Assembly (NCBI GenBank): GCA_016841425.1
Contig: JAENZE010000008.1
Coordinates: forward strand, 115,470 to 179,469
Length of the DNA stretch: 64,000 nucleotides
DNA from: Syntrophomonas sp.
GTDB taxonomy: Bacteria > Bacillota > Syntrophomonadia > Syntrophomonadales > Syntrophomonadaceae
Direction of reading: 5' to 3'
The translations under genes and the position numbers were made by a program. This document shows, in pieces, positions 34,653 through 45,209 of the stretch (position 1 is its first letter; each line of letters starts with the position of its first letter). The notes under the pieces were generated by a model. It did no database searches. It saw only the letters and a program-made list of their open reading frames with translations, and had not been told where the DNA came from.

Positions 34653-35132
34653 TCACTTATGGTATTTTTCCCCTTTCATAATTTTAAATCCCCTATATAA
34701 CTGTTCGCTGAGGATTAGGACTGCCATCTGGTGGGGGAAGGTCATAGAGGAAAAGGATACGGATATCTGGGCTCGTTTTTTTACCTGATCTGATAAACCG
34801 TGGGAACCACCTATTACCAGGTTAACCCGGTTTTTCCCCGAGTTGTTCCAATCGTTCATATACTCGGCCAACTGCTCTGAATCAAGGCGTTTTCCGGCTA
34901 TATCAAAGATGACCAGCATTTCCTCTTTTCCTAACAGTCCTAGTATTTTTTCCCCCTCTTTTTGCAGGATCTTTTCTAGCTCTTTTGCTCCGGCCCGGGG
35001 GTTAGTCTTTTCTTCCAATCCTTCCACTAACTCAATATTGGTGTAGGAAGTTAATCTTTTGATGTATTCTTTTATCCCATCCTGGTAGAATGGTTCCCGT
35101 ATCTTTCCTACTGATATTATTCTATATCTCAT
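34653..35132 (-). CDS. rlmH: 23S rRNA pseudouridine-1915 N3-methyltransferase
   Basis: RlmH (SPOUT class) methylates pseudouridine 1915 in helix 69 of 23S rRNA. From ATG 35132 it has 159 residues, the normal length. It shows MRYRIISVGKIREPFYQDGIKEYIKRL at the start, the SAM knot LVIGGSHGLSD and SFSSMTFPHQMAVLILSEQLYR, ending GEKYHK as is typical. TGGAG precedes this ATG; a longer frame starting at 35201 adds residues not found in the family. Confidence 0.97.
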   Translation of the reverse strand: MRYRIISVGKIREPFYQDGIKEYIKRLTSYTNIELVEGLEEKTNPRAGAKELEKILQKEGEKILGLLGKEEMLVIFDIAGKRLDSEQLAEYMNDWNNSGKNRVNLVIGGSHGLSDQVKKRAQISVSFSSMTFPHQMAVLILSEQLYRGFKIMKGEKYHK

Positions 35133-35228
35133 AATCTGCTCCACAAATAGTTTTTCCCAGTCTAACCCAGTGGGACAAAAAAATAAAGAGATTGGAGTCA
35201 CCCAGTTCGAATATTATCAAAATGATCT

Positions 35229-35264
35229 GGGGGACAAACAAAAAGAGGACACCGAATGTCCCCC
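35229..35264. terminator. Hairpin between htrA and rlmH
   Basis: GGGGGACA pairs with TGTCCCCC around a 20-nt loop. On the plus strand it is followed by GTAAATTATTTATTTT. It lies in the 245-bp gap after the minus-strand htrA-like gene. Confidence 0.5.
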
Positions 35265-35377
35265 GTAAATTATTTATTTTGCCTGGTTGGTTGTTTCTAA
35301 ATGTCTCAGACCAGTAAGAAGACTTGGCGTTTTGATACTTGAGCTTATTATCGGAGCAAGGCTATTTATTGACAACC

Positions 35378-36454
35378 TTAGTATAGCGTTACCTGAACTG
35401 TGCGTTTCTGAACTTGAGCCTGTTCTGCATTTATCAGCCTGAGTATATTTACCCGGACTGAATCCCCTGCTTTTTTCTCCAAAATATACCCCTGTAAATC
35501 CAATCCAGTAGCTACTTCGTTACCGTCTATGGCATATATAATATCGAAGGCCTTTAAACCGGCCTTATCAGCTGCCCTTCCGCTCACTGGTTCGATTATT
35601 ACCCCTCCTTTAATGGGTAGTTCATAATATCGTGCCTTTTCCTGGCTCATCTCACCAATCACTCGGATTCCCATTAATGGCCTGCTTACTTTCCCATTGT
35701 CTTTTAATTCTTCTATTACTGCTTGAACCTGATTGGAAGGAATGGAAAAACCCATGCCCTCAAATCCACTTTCAGCAATTTTTATAGTATTGATACCGAT
35801 TAATTCTCCATCCAGGTTCACCAGTGCTCCTCCAGAATTCCCTGGATTGATTGCTGCATCAGTTTGTATCAACCTGAACAAAAACCCTTCTTCTGTTGTC
35901 AACAGGCGGTTTAGCCCACTTACTATACCGGCCGTTACTGACCTGGCAAACCTGAGCCCCAGCGGATTCCCGATAGCTATAACTTCCTGTCCCACTACTA
36001 ATTTTTCCGAATCACCAAACTTTATTGGTGTAACATGATTATCTACTTTTACTTTAATTACCGCCAAATCCGTCTGCGGATCTGTACCAATCACTTCCGC
36101 CTGTTCCTCGTTGCCATCTGCCAGGGTTACGGTTAAGCTGTCGGCCCCTGTAACCACATGGTTATTAGTCACTATATAGCCCTGATCATCCAGGATAACA
36201 CCCGACCCGGTTGATTCTACTGTATCCTGGGCAAACATGCCCCCATCCCGGCTCAAGTTGCTGATTCCCACTATAGATGGACTGACCTGGGCGGCAACGT
36301 CACTGATTCGGTTTCTATAAACCTGGTCTTCGGTATTTATTATACTCTGGCTTTTTTCAAGTGGATTATAACTTTGACTGGCATACCAGAACGTACCCAA
36401 TCCTATAAAGAAGAATGAAAAAAATGCTAAAACTAGACGCGTATTCCTGCCCAC
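35378..36454 (-). CDS. HtrA/DegP-like membrane-anchored serine protease
   Basis: One N-terminal membrane anchor (residues 5-24) precedes an S1C trypsin-like protease domain with the triad His in VTNNHVVTG, Asp in TDLAVIKV and Ser in GNSGG (about 205). One PDZ domain follows (about 260-350). The layout (TM, protease, single PDZ, 358 residues) is that of Firmicute HtrA/YyxA-type quality-control proteases acting outside the membrane. In Bacillus, an htrA paralog and rlmH also lie near each other, and here rlmH follows on the same strand. The GTG start has GGAGGG upstream. Confidence 0.93.
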   Translation of the reverse strand: MGRNTRLVLAFFSFFFIGLGTFWYASQSYNPLEKSQSIINTEDQVYRNRISDVAAQVSPSIVGISNLSRDGGMFAQDTVESTGSGVILDDQGYIVTNNHVVTGADSLTVTLADGNEEQAEVIGTDPQTDLAVIKVKVDNHVTPIKFGDSEKLVVGQEVIAIGNPLGLRFARSVTAGIVSGLNRLLTTEEGFLFRLIQTDAAINPGNSGGALVNLDGELIGINTIKIAESGFEGMGFSIPSNQVQAVIEELKDNGKVSRPLMGIRVIGEMSQEKARYYELPIKGGVIIEPVSGRAADKAGLKAFDIIYAIDGNEVATGLDLQGYILEKKAGDSVRVNILRLINAEQAQVQKRTVQVTLY

Positions 36455-36767
36455 CGGTTTCCCTCCTGAAAAAATTTACTTATTGTAAAGATAGCTTTTT
36501 CCCCGACAGGCAAATTATACTGTTTAATATATTCCATCCCGGCCGCTGGCATTAAAATTTCATTTTAATTGAGCAGCTGGTATGATCCTTGAATTAATAA
36601 TCGGTATATCCGAATGAATTGTTAATCGGCAGCAGGGGCTGCTGTAAACAAAGCAGACAGGGCGACTAAATATGTCGCCCTGCTAATTTAGTTCTATCTT
36701 TTTTCAAAACCCACAAGATGCCTGGCCTGGGAATATAGATTCTAACTGAATGTTTTTCTTTGGGTCC
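36455..36767. other. 310-bp gene-free spacer with murA terminator
   Basis: No gene is seen. A strong hairpin at 36658-36682 lies after the murA stop. The remaining sequence between it and the htrA start is AT-rich without clear motifs. Confidence 0.4.
36658..36682 (-). terminator. Hairpin downstream of murA
   Basis: CAGGGCGAC-taaatat-GTCGCCCTG is a perfect 9-bp stem, about 85 bp after the murA stop. Its minus-strand tail is TCTGCTTTG, only moderately T-rich. Confidence 0.55.
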
Positions 36768-38018
36768 TTATTTAACATCTGCCCCCAAGGAGATCAATTT
36801 ATTGGTTAGATTTTCGTACCCTCTAAATATATGGATGGCGTTTTCAATTTCGGTTTCACCCTCCGCTGCCAAAGCTCCTAGAACCAAAGCTGCACCGGCT
36901 CGCAGATCAGTAGCTTTAACCCGGGCTCCGCACAGCCTGCTTACTCCCTCGACCACCGCGGTATGTCCTTCTACTTTTATTTTAGCCCCCATCCTTTTCA
37001 ATTCATCAACTATCTGAAAGCGGTTTTCAAATACGTTCTCTACTATTACACTGGAACCACGGCTGATGCACAATAATGCCATCATCTGCGACTGCATGTC
37101 CGTTGGGAATCCAGGATAAGGCAGAGTTTTTATATCAACCGGACGAATATAAGGCCCTGCTTTAACATTTATGCCCTGATCGGTTTCTTCCACCAATGCT
37201 CCGGTTTCCTGCAGCTTGGCAATAATAGGATGCAGGTGAGTAGGAATGACGTTTTCAACTAAAACCTCTCCCCCGGTAATTGCTGCAGAAATCATATAGG
37301 TCCCGGCTTCAATGCGGTCAGGAATAATAGCATACCGTCCGGCAGTTAATTTCTGCGCCCCTTCCACCTTGATCACATCTGTCCCGGCTCCGCGAATACG
37401 AGCTCCCATAGAGTTAAGATAATTAGCCAGGTCAACTATTTCCGGTTCCTTGGCTGCATTTTCAATAATACTTATACCCGGCGTTTTGGCCGCCATCATA
37501 ATAATGTTTTCGGTGGCGCCTACACTGGGAAAATCAAGATACACCCGGGCCCCACTGCTAGTGTCAGCCCTGGCATAGATATATCCATGTTCGATCTGAG
37601 TCCGCGCTCCCAGTGCTTGAAGACCTTTGATATGGAGGTCCATGGGGCGAGAGCCAATATCGCATCCTCCAGGCATGGAAATTATCGCTTCCCCGCAGCA
37701 TCCCAGCATAGCTCCCAGGAATAAATTGGAAGCTCTCAGGCGTTTGGTCAGGTCATAGGAAGTCCGGGTCTTGATATTATGCGGATCAACCATTATCGAT
37801 AAGCTGCTATCTTCATTCCATCTAGTTTGGGCCCCAATCTCATTAAGTATCTGTATCATTACTTCTACATCTCGTATGCGGGGCAGGTTATCCAGTATAG
37901 TTTCTCCCTCAGCCATAATGCTGGCAGCCATAATTACCAGACCGGCATTCTTAGCACCACTTACCCGAACTTTACCGTTTAAAGGGTTGCCCCCTTTTAT
38001 AAGGAGAGTATCTTTCAC
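36768..38018 (-). CDS. murA: UDP-N-acetylglucosamine 1-carboxyvinyltransferase
   Basis: MurA catalyses the first committed step of peptidoglycan synthesis, enolpyruvyl transfer from PEP to UDP-GlcNAc. At 416 residues it has full length. Visible motifs are VSGAKNAGL (active-site Lys), the catalytic Cys in SMPGGCDIGSRP (about 117), and GPYIRPVDIKTLPYPGFPTDMQ. The Cys form is the fosfomycin-sensitive type. GTG 38018 has AGAGGTG upstream. It starts 20 bp after the MA-peptidase gene, so they may be cotranscribed. Confidence 0.97.
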   Translation of the reverse strand: MKDTLLIKGGNPLNGKVRVSGAKNAGLVIMAASIMAEGETILDNLPRIRDVEVMIQILNEIGAQTRWNEDSSLSIMVDPHNIKTRTSYDLTKRLRASNLFLGAMLGCCGEAIISMPGGCDIGSRPMDLHIKGLQALGARTQIEHGYIYARADTSSGARVYLDFPSVGATENIIMMAAKTPGISIIENAAKEPEIVDLANYLNSMGARIRGAGTDVIKVEGAQKLTAGRYAIIPDRIEAGTYMISAAITGGEVLVENVIPTHLHPIIAKLQETGALVEETDQGINVKAGPYIRPVDIKTLPYPGFPTDMQSQMMALLCISRGSSVIVENVFENRFQIVDELKRMGAKIKVEGHTAVVEGVSRLCGARVKATDLRAGAALVLGALAAEGETEIENAIHIFRGYENLTNKLISLGADVK

Positions 38019-38038
38019 TGATTACACCTCTTAACTCT

Positions 38039-38875
38039 CTATATACTTGAACTCCGTAAAAAATTGCTTTCAAATGTTTCGTTATCAATTCCAATAGTCT
38101 TATATACTGCACGCTCCATGCTGTTGCCTTGACCCAGATATTCTAATATATTCAATATACTCTTTTCCCCGTAATTATCCACTAAATATTCAACTACCTG
38201 CAGTGATTCCCAGTAAGCTATCTGCTGGTCCAGATCATCGAAATTTTTTTCCAGTACCGCAAATTCATAATAACCTGGAGTTTGCTCAATCACAGGTTCT
38301 GCAAATTCAAACCCCGTTAACTTCTTCTCCACATGTTGGGCAATTCCTTCTGTAAACCAGCGTGAATAATTTCCTTTGGTAATATCATCTACCAGTAGAT
38401 GTGCAAATTCGTGATATACTGGCCCTTCACTGGCAAATATTTGCTGCCAATCAGCATACCCATTAATCCATTGCTGGGGAGACAACAGCCGAATAGTTCC
38501 TGCCCAGTATACTCCCATGGCCTTTTGGTCCTTTTCCCACCCAAAACTTTCGGCCAGACTAGTACTATCTGGATATATGATGATAGTCGTTTTCTGAGCA
38601 GGTTCATAGCCAAACAAGTCTGAAACCCGGGCATAGGCATCTTCAGCAGTATGACCTATGACCTCAACATAGTCACTATCTACCTGTAGATATCTGATTT
38701 GAAAATGTTCGGTCTCGGTCTGAATAAATTTTCCGGTTTTCCAGTTGGTTTCCTGAGCCACGAAAGCCCTAACCACAGCCTGGTGGTTCCTGCTGATTAA
38801 TAAGACCAGCAGAATAATTATAAGCAGCAGAAATACCCCATTTTTATATGGCGTAAGTGCTTTGTGTGCGCTCAT
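38039..38875 (-). CDS. MA-type metallopeptidase, membrane-anchored
   Basis: One N-terminal membrane segment (residues 12-27) is followed by a peptidase_MA-like gluzincin domain. The zinc motif is VYHEFAHLLVDD (HEFAH), with the third ligand Glu in RWFTEGIAQHVE. Peptidase_MA-like proteins are common in Clostridia, and their substrates are unknown. The catalytic domain faces outside. It precedes murA by 20 bp on the same strand and follows trxB after 72 bp. Confidence 0.82.
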   Translation of the reverse strand: MSAHKALTPYKNGVFLLLIIILLVLLISRNHQAVVRAFVAQETNWKTGKFIQTETEHFQIRYLQVDSDYVEVIGHTAEDAYARVSDLFGYEPAQKTTIIIYPDSTSLAESFGWEKDQKAMGVYWAGTIRLLSPQQWINGYADWQQIFASEGPVYHEFAHLLVDDITKGNYSRWFTEGIAQHVEKKLTGFEFAEPVIEQTPGYYEFAVLEKNFDDLDQQIAYWESLQVVEYLVDNYGEKSILNILEYLGQGNSMERAVYKTIGIDNETFESNFLRSSSI

Positions 38876-38947
38876 AGTTTTCGCCCTCCCCTCCGAGCAC
38901 CATTATACTACGGGGAGAGGGGTTCAGTGGGTGGCCAAATTATGGAA

Positions 38948-39856
38948 CTATTCTTTTAAAAACTCGGTTACAGCAGCAGCAGCCATAGCTCCATCACCCA
39001 CTGCTGTTGATACTTGTCTGAGTTTCTTGGAACGTACATCACCCGCGGCAAAAATCCCCGGTACCGAAGTCATCATGTTATCATCAGTAACAATATATCC
39101 ATTAGAAAGATCTAATAGATCAGTTAAAAACTCACTGCTTGGTATCATCCCAATACTTACAAAAACACCTTCTACTTCCAGATTCTCCTCCTGGCTGGTT
39201 TTCACATCATATAAAACCAGATTTTTCATCATATTATCATCGCCTTCGATTCGCTTCACAATCTTGTTGAGCTTCAAATCAATCCTCTGATCGTTAAACA
39301 TTTTGTCCAGGGAAGTTTCATTAGCTCTGAATCCTTCCCGTCGGTGAATTAAATATACTTTAGAAGCTATATCGGACAAATAAAGGGCTTCTTTTACTGC
39401 TGAATCTCCGCCACCAATTACAGCTACCGGGCTTCTTTGAAAGAATAACCCATCACAGGTAGCACAGTAGGATACTCCTTTGCCAATGTATTCCTTTTCC
39501 CCGGCTACTTCCAGTTCTCTCCTGCGCGCTCCGGCCGCAATAATAAGTGCCCGTCCCTGGTACTGGCCCTGGGAAGTTATCACAGTTTGGACACCATTAA
39601 GGGAGCTTATCCCAAGCACTTCATCATAGACTAACTCTGCCCCAAAGTTTTCAGCCTGTTCCAAGAACAAGGCCATTAATTCCCCACCATTAATACCCTG
39701 GGGAAAACCAGGATAGTTTTCTATCATATCAGTAATTCCAGCATTGCCTCCAGGTATATTAGATTCAAGTATTAGAGTTCTTAGCTTTGCCCTGCCAGTA
39801 TAGATAGCCGCAGTTAATCCAGCCGGTCCAGCACCAACGATTATTACATCATACAT
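38948..39856 (-). CDS. trxB: Thioredoxin reductase
   Basis: This FAD- and NAD(P)H-dependent reductase of thioredoxin has 302 residues. The FAD motif is IIVGAGPAGLTAA, the redox-active disulfide is CATCDG (about 134) and the NAD(P) motif is VIGGGDSAVKEA. The C-terminal FAD motif is GIFAAGDVRSKKLRQV. All elements of the low-molecular-weight type are intact. It lies directly downstream of the M23 peptidase gene terminator on the same strand. Confidence 0.96.
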   Translation of the reverse strand: MYDVIIVGAGPAGLTAAIYTGRAKLRTLILESNIPGGNAGITDMIENYPGFPQGINGGELMALFLEQAENFGAELVYDEVLGISSLNGVQTVITSQGQYQGRALIIAAGARRRELEVAGEKEYIGKGVSYCATCDGLFFQRSPVAVIGGGDSAVKEALYLSDIASKVYLIHRREGFRANETSLDKMFNDQRIDLKLNKIVKRIEGDDNMMKNLVLYDVKTSQEENLEVEGVFVSIGMIPSSEFLTDLLDLSNGYIVTDDNMMTSVPGIFAAGDVRSKKLRQVSTAVGDGAMAAAAVTEFLKE

Positions 39857-39883
39857 GTTTTATCTCCTTTCCAAAATAAAAAG

Positions 39884-39905
39884 CCCTGACCCATACGGGT
39901 CAGGG
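39884..39905 (-). terminator. Strong terminator of the LysM/M23 gene
   Basis: CCCTGACCC-atac-GGGTCAGGG is a perfect 9-bp stem with a 4-nt loop, followed on the minus strand by CTTTTTATTTT, 14 bp after the stop codon. Confidence 0.92.
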
Positions 39906-39918
39906 TTTTCGAAGTTGC

Positions 39919-41259
39919 CTACCTTAAATAATTTAAGGGGTTTTGAAAACTGCCGTACGATAGAACCTCAAAATGCAAATGGGGTCCGGTACTTCTACCT
40001 GTACTTCCTAGAGTAGCTATCGTCTCCCCTTTATCCACCTTCTGTCCTACAGAAGCAATTAAACTATCACAATGCGCATACCGGGTTACAATCCCATTGC
40101 CATGATCTACTATGATAAAGTTCCCATATCCGCCCTGATATCCAGCATAGGTTACATATCCGCTGTCCGCTGCTTTGATAGCGGTTCCCCTCTTGGTAGC
40201 AATGTCGATGGCACGATGTCCACTTCTATAATACTGGGAGATAGAACCATATACCGGCCAATCCAGGGCTCCGGTTCCTCCCCCGGATCTTGATGCCACC
40301 TGCACTACCTGGGATCCTTTAACTATTACTTTGTTTATTGGTTCTTTAATAATATCTTCTTCCAGTATTTCTCTGTCCTGCACAACCCCATTAACCAAGG
40401 TAGCTATATAAGCTATGTGTTTTTGCCCATCCATACCAGCCTGTTTAACTTTTATGCTGGATGAAGATTTGTCGACTATAATCTGGGTCTCATAAGGGAT
40501 GGCTTCTGTCTTCTCCCCTTCTACTTTACTTAAAACACTTATGTAAGGTTTACTTGTCTCCAAAATAAGTTCCTGCCCCAGGCTGAGGTCTTCTGTCTTT
40601 AGTTGGTTAACCTTGATGATATCATCAACATACATATCATTTTTGCGGGCAATCAGCCACAGACAGTCGCCTTCTTCTACTATATATTTCTGGGGGGCAG
40701 AGGTTCCAGTAGTTATCAGATTACGAGTCTCTTCTATGGATAACAGGTCTTCTGGATTGGCCAGACCTTCCTGGATTTCAACTTTCTCGGCAAAAGATAC
40801 TTCCAGCAATTTTTCATCCTGACCCAGCTGGGTATATTCCTTTTTCATATCCTGGAGCAGCTGATTGGCCTGTTCTTTATTTGACATATAGGCTATAATC
40901 TTACCATTTACACTAATGGCAGACGCCGGGGCCTTTATATCCAGCTCGTTTAAGAGCACCTCTTTTATTTCTTCTTCTGGAATAATGCTGCCTGGCATTA
41001 CCCAGGTTTTCTTATACTCGATTGTATTGCAGATTTTCATCTCGCCATTATATTTTTGATTAGTTTCCGCTTCAATCTGCGCTTTTATTTGTTCTACGCT
41101 GGCACTGGATTTCACCACCAGTTTCTCTTTATCATCAATATAGACTGCATAAGCCGATGTCTTCGCCCCTATGAAACTCACCAACAACACCAAAACAATT
41201 ACAAGAGATACAGCTACCAATGGTAATCTATCCCTGTACTCACTAAAATTTGCTATCAT
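39919..41259 (-). CDS. LysM / G5 / M23 cell-wall endopeptidase
   Basis: After an N-terminal anchor (residues 15-32) and a helical region comes a LysM domain (about 205-250, YIVEEGDCLWLIARKN). A G5 domain follows (about 255-325, with the EDIIKEPINKVIVKGSQ end). The C-terminus is an M23 lysostaphin-type peptidase with HRAIDIATKRG and the GPHLHFEV zinc motif. These domains bind wall glycans and cut peptide crosslinks. Proteins of this layout are frequent in spore-forming Clostridia, often near spore or growth genes. A strong terminator follows. Confidence 0.92.
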   Translation of the reverse strand: MIANFSEYRDRLPLVAVSLVIVLVLLVSFIGAKTSAYAVYIDDKEKLVVKSSASVEQIKAQIEAETNQKYNGEMKICNTIEYKKTWVMPGSIIPEEEIKEVLLNELDIKAPASAISVNGKIIAYMSNKEQANQLLQDMKKEYTQLGQDEKLLEVSFAEKVEIQEGLANPEDLLSIEETRNLITTGTSAPQKYIVEEGDCLWLIARKNDMYVDDIIKVNQLKTEDLSLGQELILETSKPYISVLSKVEGEKTEAIPYETQIIVDKSSSSIKVKQAGMDGQKHIAYIATLVNGVVQDREILEEDIIKEPINKVIVKGSQVVQVASRSGGGTGALDWPVYGSISQYYRSGHRAIDIATKRGTAIKAADSGYVTYAGYQGGYGNFIIVDHGNGIVTRYAHCDSLIASVGQKVDKGETIATLGSTGRSTGPHLHFEVLSYGSFQNPLNYLR

Positions 41260-41337
41260 ATAAAAATTCTCCCTGTATTTAATGCCTTTTTAAAATTCGA
41301 TTTTAATTGCAACATTTCCTTCTTTCTGTATCAATTT

Positions 41338-42720
41338 TTACATTTTACACTCTAATTTCTTGGATAAATCCAGAAAAATAGCACCTTCTATTCGCTTCTT
41401 ATGCATCTCACAGCTGACCCGATGAGGCTTTTTTAAATCCATACTCCTATAATAAGCATTGGCATGGCAGCCTCCTCCGCAGAAATACCTGGCCCAGCAA
41501 TCCCGGCATTCTTTATCCTTGAGCTGGTTACTGGAAAAAGCTCGTGCTATGTGAGAATTACTGATTCCATCCAGGATATTTCCCATGTAGAATGTGCGGT
41601 CACCCACAAATTGGTGACAGGGATAAATATCTCCCTCAGGGGTAATAACCAAATATTCTATGCCTGCCCCGCACCCGGTTACCCGTTTAGCCAGACACGA
41701 TCCTCTCTGCAGGTTAAGATTATAATGAAAGAACTCTATATCTTTTCCCTGCCTATAATTTTCCAGCAGCACCTCAGTCAGTCTTTCGTACTCGGCCAGG
41801 ACTCTGGGTAAATCCTGTTCCTGTATAGAATATCCATTATCCGGGCCAACCGCGGGTTCCAGGGATATACACTCAAAACCCAGTTGAATCAGGTGTTCCA
41901 GGTCTTCTGAGAAATCAAGATTCTGCTGCGTAAAAGTCCCCCGCGTAAAATAGCTGATAGGCTGCCGTGCGACCATCTTCTGAATATGAGGCACAATCAA
42001 ATCATAAGTCCCTGCTCCATTGTTTAAGCGCCGGCAGCGGTCATTAGTTGATTTCCTGCCATCAAGAGATAGAATAACGCTTATATCGTTTTCTATGACC
42101 CAATCAATAATATCGTCTTTTAAAAGAACTGCATTGGTGGTAAGGGTGAAATTAAACCGCTTCCCCATATCTTTTTCTCGCTCCCGGCAGTAGACTACCA
42201 GGTCTTTAAGCATATCAGCTGCCATCAGGGGCTCTCCGCCAAAAAAGTCTACTTCCAGGTTTTTTACCTGTCCGCTGTTGGCCAATAAGAATTCCATGGC
42301 CTGTCTGGCTGTTTCGATGGACATTAATGCCGGTTTCATTCCAAAATCACCCTGTGCGGCAAAACAGTATTCACATTTCATATTACAAGCATGCGCAACA
42401 TTCAAACATATAGCTTTGACTTTCATGGATGACAGATCAATCTCTGGAATCTCAGGTTCTGAGAACAATGCCCCCTGTTTTTGCAGACTCCTAAACTCAT
42501 TCAAGGCATCTGAAACATCATCGGGTGAAAAAAGTCTTTCGGTTTGTGCAGCAGCCCTGTCAATGTATCCCTTATATTCTATAATATTCTTCAGCAGTAA
42601 ATTTGATAATTCATCCAGTAAATGAATGGCTCCGCTGTTAACATCCAGCAGAATATTCAAATCCTTCCAAAAATACTGGTGTATATGGGCATTAAAATCA
42701 TAGTTCTTCAACAATTCCAC
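41338..42720 (-). CDS. SCIFF-peptide maturase, radical SAM / SPASM (CteB-like)
   Basis: This enzyme installs thioether crosslinks in the SCIFF peptide encoded just upstream. The radical-SAM CxxxCxxC cluster is seen in HACNMKCEYCFAAQG (about residue 110). The C-terminal SPASM region is Cys-rich (CLAKRVTGCGAGIEYLVITPEGDIYPCHQF and KECRDCWARYFCGGGCHANAYY). The N-terminal RiPP-binding region contains HIHQYFW and LLDVNSGAIHLLDEL. GTG 42720, eight bases after AGGAGG, is a better start than ATG 42741. Distance to the peptide gene is about 75 bp. Confidence 0.93.
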   Translation of the reverse strand: MELLKNYDFNAHIHQYFWKDLNILLDVNSGAIHLLDELSNLLLKNIIEYKGYIDRAAAQTERLFSPDDVSDALNEFRSLQKQGALFSEPEIPEIDLSSMKVKAICLNVAHACNMKCEYCFAAQGDFGMKPALMSIETARQAMEFLLANSGQVKNLEVDFFGGEPLMAADMLKDLVVYCREREKDMGKRFNFTLTTNAVLLKDDIIDWVIENDISVILSLDGRKSTNDRCRRLNNGAGTYDLIVPHIQKMVARQPISYFTRGTFTQQNLDFSEDLEHLIQLGFECISLEPAVGPDNGYSIQEQDLPRVLAEYERLTEVLLENYRQGKDIEFFHYNLNLQRGSCLAKRVTGCGAGIEYLVITPEGDIYPCHQFVGDRTFYMGNILDGISNSHIARAFSSNQLKDKECRDCWARYFCGGGCHANAYYRSMDLKKPHRVSCEMHKKRIEGAIFLDLSKKLECKM

Positions 42721-42795
42721 TAAATCTTCCTCCTGGACCATATAGAAATCTCCATTAAAAAAAGGGGCACTAGCCCCTTCACTCTTTTCTTATAC

Positions 42796-42945
42796 TTATT
42801 TTTGATTCTTACACGATTGATTTCCAACCGTACAGGATGTCTTACAAGCAGATTGACATGATGTTGCACATTCCCGGCAATTAATATCCTGAGCGTCTCT
42901 TTTCAGATTAGGTTTAACCATAGTGATAATATGTTTCCTCATCAT
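42796..42945 (-). CDS. SCIFF ranthipeptide precursor
   Basis: This 48-49-residue precursor has the six-cysteine-in-forty-five pattern: CRECATSCQSACKTSC followed by a final Cys six residues later in VGNQSC. The leader is MRKHIITMVKPNLKRDAQ. SCIFF peptides are almost universal in Clostridia and are crosslinked by the adjacent CteB-type maturase into ranthipeptides; proposed roles are in signalling. The start is ATG 42945 or 42942, both after GAGGAG. A longer open frame to 43068 runs into intergenic repeats and is not believable. Confidence 0.92.
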   Translation of the reverse strand: MMRKHIITMVKPNLKRDAQDINCRECATSCQSACKTSCTVGNQSCKNQK

Positions 42946-43007
42946 CTCTTGCTCCTCTCTTACCCTCTGGATTAATGTGGAGACCCCACACGACCTTCCT
43001 TTTCGAT

Positions 43008-43055
43008 GGACTACTGATTTTATGTTCGCTGCGCTCACTTTTTTAATTTGGAGCC
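43008..43055. repeat. Isolated diverged copy of the 55-bp repeat
   Basis: This copy (GGACTACTGATTTT, the TTCGCTGCGCTCAC core and TTTTTTAATTTGGAGCC) matches the tandem units at 43106-43270. It is separated from them by 50 bp of unrelated sequence. Confidence 0.75.
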
Positions 43056-43105
43056 CATCCAGGACCACAATTCCACAGCTCCCTACCGGTCGCTAAAATA
43101 CTAAT

Positions 43106-43270
43106 GGAGCCCTTTGCAGGACTACTGATCTCATGTTCGCTGCGCTCACTTTTTTAATTTGGAGCCCTTTACAGGACTACTGATCTCATGTTCGCTGCGC
43201 TCACTTTTTTAATTTGGAGCCCTTTACAGGACTACTGATCTCATGTTCGCTGCGCTCACTTTTTTAATTT
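43106..43270. repeat. Three tandem 55-bp repeats abutting the tRNA-Gly gene
   Basis: Units start at 43106, 43161 and 43216 with exactly 55-bp period; a fourth would begin at 43271 inside the tRNA-Gly gene. Each unit reads GGAGCCCTTT-CAGG, then ACTACTGATCTCATG, TTCGCTGCGCTCAC and TTTTTTAATTT. Read on the minus strand, each unit carries GCTCCAAATTAAAAAA, the same as the tRNA 3' end plus its flank. The array therefore looks like repeated duplication of the tRNA 3' boundary. The whole stretch 42946-43269 has no gene. Confidence 0.85.
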
Positions 43271-43344
43271 GGAGCGGGAAAAGGGGTTCGAACCCTCGAC
43301 ACCCGGCTTGGGAAGCCGGTGCTCTACCACTGAGCTACTCCCGC
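43270..43344 (-). tRNA. tRNA-Gly (CCC)
   Basis: A complete cloverleaf is present with a GCGGGAG acceptor, GCTC D-stem, anticodon loop TTCCCAA (anticodon CCC), T-arm GGGTTCGAACCCC and encoded CCA. The acceptor has one G-T wobble. The 3' end touches the 55-bp tandem repeats. It is third and last in the Val-Asp-Gly cluster. Confidence 0.95.
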
Positions 43345-43364
43345 CAGTAAGTCTGCAAATAAAA

Positions 43365-43440
43365 TGGCGAAGCCGATGGGATTTGAACCCACGGCCTCCG
43401 GCTTGACAGGCCGGCATGGTAACCGCTCCACCACGGCTCC
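43365..43440 (-). tRNA. tRNA-Asp (GTC)
   Basis: The cloverleaf has acceptor GGAGCCG, anticodon loop CTGTCAA (anticodon GTC), T-arm GTGGGTTCAAATCCCAT and encoded CCA. It lies 20 bp upstream of tRNA-Gly on the minus strand. Confidence 0.96.
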
Positions 43441-43503
43441 GCAAATCTTTGCAAAGTTATATTAACAAATATGCCGCCAATGTGCAAGTATCAGAATATA
43501 ATA

Positions 43504-43578
43504 TGGTGGGCGCAGCAGGTTTCGAACCTGCGACTTCCACCGTGTGAAGGTGGCACTCTCCCGCTGAGTTATGCGCCC
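43504..43578 (-). tRNA. tRNA-Val (CAC)
   Basis: The cloverleaf has acceptor GGGCGCA, anticodon loop TTCACAC (anticodon CAC), T-arm CAGGTTCGAAACCTG and encoded CCA. It begins 14 bp after the purA stop, so the three tRNAs may be processed from the purA transcript. Confidence 0.96.
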
Positions 43579-43592
43579 ATATTAATATATGC

Positions 43593-45209
<1,617 letters not shown>

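Noticed and set aside
43106..43270. CRISPR array
   Set aside because: The repeats are directly contiguous with no variable spacers, and no cas gene lies in the window.
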